DNA from: Curvularia sp. ZM96
Taxonomy: Eukaryota > Ascomycota > Dothideomycetes > Pleosporales > Pleosporaceae
DNA length: 64,000 nucleotides
Assembly (NCBI GenBank): GCA_022457065.1
Contig: JAJGBQ010000005.1
Coordinates: 3,286,001-3,350,000, forward strand
Direction of reading: 5' to 3'
Part shown: positions 58,746-64,000 of the stretch, one piece after another
Layout: each line of letters starts with the position of its first letter
How positions within the stretch are numbered: the stretch's first letter is position 1
Program-made: the position numbers and the translations under genes
Notes under the pieces: generated by a model
The model's input: only the letters and a program-made list of their open reading frames with translations
The model's database searches: none
Told to the model about the DNA's origin: nothing

Positions 58746-59858
58746 TTATGTGAAGGCGGCGTACTGTGGTGCAAATCCTGTGTCCCATCCGAAGCCGCCG
58801 AAGCCTCCATGCACGGCGCTTGACCCGCATTGCTGGGCCAGGACGCTCGGCAGAGGAAGGGCTGGAATCGGTGCCGATGCCGGGGGCGGGCTGTAGTACG
58901 AACTCGACGTGTACGGGCTTGTGCTTGGCGCATATGGGCTTGTGCTCTGCGCGTACGGGCTCGTCGAGCTGTATGGCTGGCTGAAGGAAGGAGTTGGTGA
59001 TGGCAGCTGAATGGCCTCAAAGCCCATGGTTCCCATGGTGCTCCAGAAGGTAGGTCCAGTTTCACCGCAGGTGGCAATGGTAGGGCTGGGTGTCGAAGGA
59101 ACAACCCTCCATGTGTCGACGGGAGCAGAGTGTGACGGGTGCATCTGCTGTGTTGGCACCCACCAGTTGGCTGATGCCGACGAGCTTGGCAGGAGAGGTG
59201 CAGGGCGGACGACGTCGACAATCCTGGGTGGAGGAGGAAGGAGCGGGAGGAACAGGCCCATGATGGCACTCTTGACGTCCTCGCCTCGTCCCTCGAGAAG
59301 TTCTCCGGCGCCTTCTTCCTCGAGACCTTCCAGAGCCTTGACGCCAGTGCGGAAGACGTAGCGGTTGACGGCCTGGACGAATCCATCCTGCAGCTTCTTC
59401 AGTTGCTGTTCCTTCTCGGCCCACTCCCAGGTGCTAGCGGAGACATCGACCGAATAGATGTCCTTGTGGTACTCGATCAGTGCATCGATAGTGTCCTGCG
59501 TCAGCTTGAATGCAACCTCATGTTGTGAAACCATGTCGACGTGTACTACATAGGCCTCAATGTGGATGATCTGGTAGTTGAAGAGGGCTTCGACGAGGGG
59601 GTTGGAGTCCTTGCGCAGTTCCGAGTCGGGGGCCTTTGGTACCATGATGGAGCAGAGCTGCCAGATGGCATTGGGGCCGGACAGGGTCTCGGTCAGGCAG
59701 CGCGTGTGTTGCTGGACGCTGTTCAAGGGGCGCTTGACGCGGTTGACTCTCTTCAAGGTTTGTGTTAACCATGGCTCGACCTTGGAAGCCAAAACAACGT
59801 TGACGTTGGAACGGGGCGCAAAGGCCGCAGCCGAAGCGGGTAGTAACGAGATCGGCAT
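58746..59858 (-). CDS. Unrecognised protein with Pro/Ser/Tyr-rich repetitive tail
   Basis: An intronless 370-codon frame with good codon character. I recognise no named family and assign no function. Residues 1-185 look folded and mainly helical: VLASKVEPWLTQTLKRVNRV, NPLVEALFNYQIIHIEAYVV, FKLTQDTIDALIEYHKDIYS, and WEWAEKEQQLKKLQDGFVQA. No signal peptide or membrane helix is evident. An acidic stretch (LEGLEEEGAGELLEGRGED) leads to a Pro-rich segment, then a low-complexity tail with imperfect repeats of STSPYAQ/STSPYAP/STSPYTS and a final Gly/Phe-rich end (GGFGGFGWD). The tail suggests disorder or phase-separating behaviour, but that is inference. The start is the first ATG and suits the helical block. 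It is followed on its upstream side by more than 4 kb without genes. Confidence 0.75.
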   Translation of the reverse strand: MPISLLPASAAAFAPRSNVNVVLASKVEPWLTQTLKRVNRVKRPLNSVQQHTRCLTETLSGPNAIWQLCSIMVPKAPDSELRKDSNPLVEALFNYQIIHIEAYVVHVDMVSQHEVAFKLTQDTIDALIEYHKDIYSVDVSASTWEWAEKEQQLKKLQDGFVQAVNRYVFRTGVKALEGLEEEGAGELLEGRGEDVKSAIMGLFLPLLPPPPRIVDVVRPAPLLPSSSASANWWVPTQQMHPSHSAPVDTWRVVPSTPSPTIATCGETGPTFWSTMGTMGFEAIQLPSPTPSFSQPYSSTSPYAQSTSPYAPSTSPYTSSSYYSPPPASAPIPALPLPSVLAQQCGSSAVHGGFGGFGWDTGFAPQYAAFT

Positions 59859-62800
59859 AGTGGACAGTTGCTGTGTTTCAGGTGGTATGTGCGAGACGAT
59901 GCGGTATTAGATGGGACGGATTCAACGATTTAAAGGAAAGAAACAAACGAGAGGTGAAGTATAAAAAAAAATGTCTCTTGGGCGGATGAGGAAGTTGTGA
60001 GGCGCCTTGAATTGAGATGGAGAGACAGGGGAGAGCGGGCGAATGAGGAGGGGGGAAGGCGAGGTGGGAGGCGGAGGGTGAAGAAGGGCTAGTGGTGGTG
60101 GTGGGTGCCATCTCTTAAGAGCTTACAAGCGACGATCATGGGCCACTCGGCGTGGCCACACTCTCGGCAAGGATTTCATGCACACTGCCCCATTTGCCTG
60201 CGCAGCGCATTTTAGCTCGTCTACACGTGCATATGGGCGAGAATCTGCAGCTGCAGGTTTAGTCGGATCTAAGCTGACCGACGGACAGGGCGACAGCGTT
60301 GTGCACAAGTGGATAGGCGGACTGGCGAAGATTGCGATGAGCTCATGGCTGGCGGCCATGTGCAAACGACGATTTGGCCATGCACCCACGGAGATGAGAA
60401 GCAACGAGGCGCTTGATCAGCCTCTCGAGTGGAAATAGCAAGGTTAGCCTACTTGGTACATGTCGAGTATGACCGAATCGACACCGGCCTTGGGACCATG
60501 GCAGCTGATGGCACGCAGTCGACAGAGCACAGCTTGCAGCCATGGCATGCTCGACAACGGCCACGACGGCAAAGGGGGCGCCGGCCGCGCAGCCAGGCAT
60601 GCACAGTGCGGGCTACACGCCGTTGGCGGATCTGGCGAGAAGCAAAAAAAGTGAAGCCTACGGGGGGGCTTACTGTCGTCGTCGAGCATGTGGTGTTGCA
60701 ACATGACACGGGATTCCAGAAGCTTTCCTTGCGCATCCAGATGGAGAGGACACCGCAGCGGCTTTGCTGCCCTTTTTGGCGGGCCGCGGCGCCAGGGAGC
60801 GACTTTGGCTGGTGGGCTTGTCAAGGGGGGCGTGTCTGGCAGAGTCTTGCAGGTGGGTGTAGTCGACGTCGTCTTGGAGCGTCTACAGGTTGACGTTGCT
60901 TGAGCCTAAAGATGGGCTGCAAACACTCAGCCCAATCAGCGGGGCGGACAGGGGTGGGTGCAGGGATGCTCTACCGAAAGACCCGCGATCAGGTGCGCCG
61001 CCTCTCGCGCACACGGCCCAGAAGCTTAGCAGCGCAGAGCGTCGTATTGTCGAGTAGGCCCGGCGCCTGCTGAAGCATGCTGCACTGCGCTGCACTGTAC
61101 GGCACCGCGCTGCCCTCGCACCTTGGGCAACAACACGATGCTCATGACGCTGGCGGTGACGATGCTGCTGCACATCCTCACGGCGGTGCGCCACGCTGGC
61201 CATGTGGCCGAGGCACATGATGCGTTGTTGCGCTGCGGCTGTGCAGGCGGCGGTGACGGCGACGGTTGCTGGACACCGTTGATCGCTGCCGGCACCGCCG
61301 ATACACGCTCTCGCACATGTCCGAACCACCAACGTCAGAAGGCCCTCTGCCAGCAAGATCTGGCCATGCTGGCAGCAATGCTGGCTATAGCCCGCCGGCC
61401 GATATACTACCGGCCGTCGAAAAGGAAAAACTTTGCCTCTTGTGCGGAGCGCAGCCTGCACGTCACAGGAGATGGGTTTCGACACTGCGCGCTCGCAACC
61501 TGTCCGCCTATGCGATTGGAGAGCAACACTGTCCATCCGAAGCATAGCCAGAGGCATTACGCAAGTGCCCGGCATGTCCGACCTCGTCCAGTGGCAGCAG
61601 CAGCTTCGATGACAGCAGCAGCCGTAGCAATAGTCGTTGTCCGTCGACTTATCGATAGCATCCCCGTCTGCACGTCTGTACCATGTTTCAGACCCGACGG
61701 CTGCGCCTCGCAGCAAACGAATACGCGGGGGCAAAACGCACATGCGGCCAGCATGGCGGCCTACCCCACAGGCACATTAGTGTTTTGGACGATTAGCTGC
61801 AACGGTATGCCTCCCAGCGTGCCTCTTGGGCAGTGCCTTTCAGCTCGACAGGGTTCTGCCAAGCTAGCCGCCCCCACTGAGCCGACTGCAAGCGGCTTTG
61901 TCCTTCCGTCCACCCTCCCCCACGACACCAGCCCGACGCCCACGATAGCCCATCGCCATCTACCCACCACGTACCCGACTACGTATGACTCTTCATGCAA
62001 ACATTTCATCCGGCCCCGTTTCACTCCACGCCCGAGGAAACGGCCGCAATGCACCCTACTGCTGCACCCTCCCTGACGTAGCCTACCGGATGACTCACAT
62101 GACTTACTCGCGGCAAGCAAACCTGCGCAGACTACAAGCAAAAAATAGTCCGTCCGTCCACTCGTGAGCGCATCCACCTCGAGCGCTACCAAACTTTTCC
62201 CTCCCCACTCAAGTCTCTTCACGCGCTGCAAATCCCGTCTCTACTCCCTCGTCCAATACTGTCCGTTCTCCCTAGTCACTCTCTAGCGTCGGTGGGCAGT
62301 AATGCAGGTGCATCGCAAGCCATTGTCACTGCCAAACCTAACGGCCTCGCTCTGGCGACGGGCTACCGTCACCTTGTATGTACCCAGGTTACGGCTTACA
62401 GTAGGCCTACACCAACTCCATCTGGCCAGCCGCTATACTTGCCCAGCCCCCCCTTGTCTGCAACACACTTGTAGCATAGCGCACCTGTCTCACTTTCCTC
62501 AGCAAGGAGCGGGCCAGATCTGCGACTTACAACTAGCTTATCCTTCCCCCCCTCACCAACATCGGTACACCCTGAAGTCATCCCTACCCAACGAGCGGTT
62601 TATGTATAGTCGTCTCAAAGCAGATGTCGCTGCAAGACCACGGAACGACGTCCCCCGCGCACTACATCCTACATAGGATATCTGCCCCGAAGTTGGTGGC
62701 TGTCCATTACCCAAGCCTTCCTGGATAGATTGCAGCCAGGGGGGAGGGGGACTCCAACACCACTCGCTCCCCCCGGCACCCTTGACGGGGAGTGCGGGCT

Positions 62801-64000
62801 ACCGTCGTTCTGGTACCCACCACACCAACTCCTCACCCGTAGACCTCAGCATATCATGTTGGAGAGCACCACGATCGGGGATGTCGGATCTTCTCCTAGT
62901 GGGCTCCAATATACTGACCCGTTCAACCGCCCCTCGATCACCACATCTATAAGGCTGATCGGTGGGGTCTCAGGCACTGAAAAGGGTCTCTTCATCTCTT
63001 CATCGGTGACTGTGCCCGTCAATAATCCATGTTCCTGGCATTGGATTGCCTTCTTGAGCACATCGCATGCACGGCATAACTGTTGAACTTTGTCGGCGCT
63101 TCGCCAGACTCTTCACTGTTTCGACTAGTCTCCTGCTCCACCATCGGAGCACCTCAACCTCCATTATGGCGTCTAGACCATTCTCGACAGCCGCTGACGT
63201 ACTCTCCAAAATCTCTTCCTATCCTCAATAGAAAAACATGAGCTACTTCTCGTTCGGGAAATTGGGCCGTACCACAATATGGGACGCCATAAACCACCGA
63301 TTCTGTCTACGACGGGGATCGTGGAGGTTCAATGTCGCGACTATGAGGTTGCCAATACAAGTTCCCCTCACAGTGACAAACACCTTTCCCCGCGGGATCG
63401 CCATTTCTATCCCAGATGACGCAGACTTGACACAGACCAGATTCACCCTTAGAATCGCAGCAGTGACATGCCATTCATCAACAAGCATTCATTCCAGTGA
63501 CAGCATTTCTGACGTACACTTTACAAAAGGACCGACCACAAGATCTCATCTTGCCCCCACGGATATGCAGCCTTCGGCCTCACATCTATATTCTTTTTCT
63601 ACCCTCTCGGATGCTACAGTAGCATTTCTTGTTTCAACTGACCACACCCCTCTTTCTCATTTCCACTACTCTAGTCATGGTCGTTTACGCCATATCTCGG
63701 CCTGAAACCCTTCTCCTACTCTGGCGTTTTGTTTCGGTCTGCATCCATACTGCTTTTTGTACGATCGCACGTGGCTTGCGGAAACTCGAGATCCCGGAGA
63801 TGACACAGTGTCTTATGAGGCATGGCTACAGTGACGTTCAGTCCCAGCCGATGCTTCCAGGCTTCTCGCACACAATCTGGTGTTTGCAGTCCACTAACAT
63901 ATTGTCGCAACCCGATCATATATGCCTCTAAGTAACGCTACTGCTAATACTAATCTGACTAGTCTTGCCTGTGCCGTTACATACCACTCCTCATGACTAT
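59859..64000. other. Right-end stretch without supported genes
   Basis: Over 4 kb. Bases 59.9-62.1 kb are GC-rich, so opposing long frames coexist (61123-62076 plus, 60883-61743 minus); both are Cys/Arg/Ala-rich, without domains, and mutually antisense. Bases 62.2-64.0 kb are of ordinary composition. A 155-codon plus frame from an ATG at 63238 has no recognisable family. I see no tRNA or repeat. The part next to 59858 probably contains the upstream gene's promoter (C/T-rich on the minus strand, near 60010-60110). Confidence 0.5.

Noticed and set aside
57833..59386. 517-codon minus-strand open frame
   Set aside because: Overlaps the 58746-59858 gene on the same strand in another frame, lacks an upstream promoter or domain, and has Arg/Ser/His-rich chance composition.
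60883..62076. Two long opposing open frames (286 and 317 codons)
   Set aside because: Mutually antisense in GC-rich DNA, with low stop density by composition; no domain, no splice structure, odd Cys/Arg/Ala content.
1..64000. A secondary-metabolite or defence gene cluster
   Set aside because: No polyketide synthase, peptide synthetase, terpene cyclase, NLR-type or HET-domain gene is present; the genes are dispersed housekeeping and regulatory functions.

Overview
The window reads as nuclear DNA of a filamentous ascomycete, most likely a Dothideomycete (Pleosporales-like). Genes are interrupted by short GT-AG introns, mostly 50-150 bp and often with CTAAC-type branch sites. They encode fungal housekeeping and fungal-specific families. 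There are no bacterial operons, no CRISPR array and no intact transposon. The class-level assignment is inference from gene style and content, not from a search.

Left part (1-24 kb): the 3' end of a beta-carbonic anhydrase gene, a gene-poor stretch with a decayed tRNA and a small SnoaL-like gene, then a membrane GT2 polysaccharide synthase, tRNA 2'-phosphotransferase (Tpt1), a Rab5-type GTPase, a single-finger C2H2 protein behind a 3.4-kb gene-free upstream region, and a large polytopic GT90 (CAP10-like) protein.

Middle (24-41 kb): MED10 and a PXA-domain protein are divergent, 235 bp apart. The PXA gene appears to carry a 900-bp intron. A 7-kb gene-free region follows, then a CENP-B-type DNA-binding protein and the DRG1/Rbg1 GTPase, which is divergent from cysteine dioxygenase.

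Right part (42-64 kb): an F-box protein, a Bor1/SLC4-type borate transporter, a SET-domain protein, a cysteine-rich single-pass surface protein, the DEAD-box helicase Dbp8, an FMN-binding split-barrel protein, a Vid24/Gid4-family protein and an unrecognised Pro/Ser/Tyr-rich protein. The last 4 kb hold no gene I can support.

The genes do not form one pathway. Themes that recur are RNA metabolism and translation (Tpt1, Dbp8, DRG1), transcription and chromatin (MED10, C2H2, CENP-B-type, SET), protein turnover (F-box, Vid24), trafficking (Rab5, PXA) and cell-surface polysaccharide synthesis (GT2, GT90). I found no convincing evidence of a new multi-gene system. The most unusual points are local: an RG-rich Tpt1, an EF-hand-like loop in the GT90 protein, the 900-bp intron, a domesticated-transposase-type DNA-binding protein and a divergent SET protein. 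Exon boundaries were set by hand from splice signals, reading frame and family resemblance, with no transcript data.
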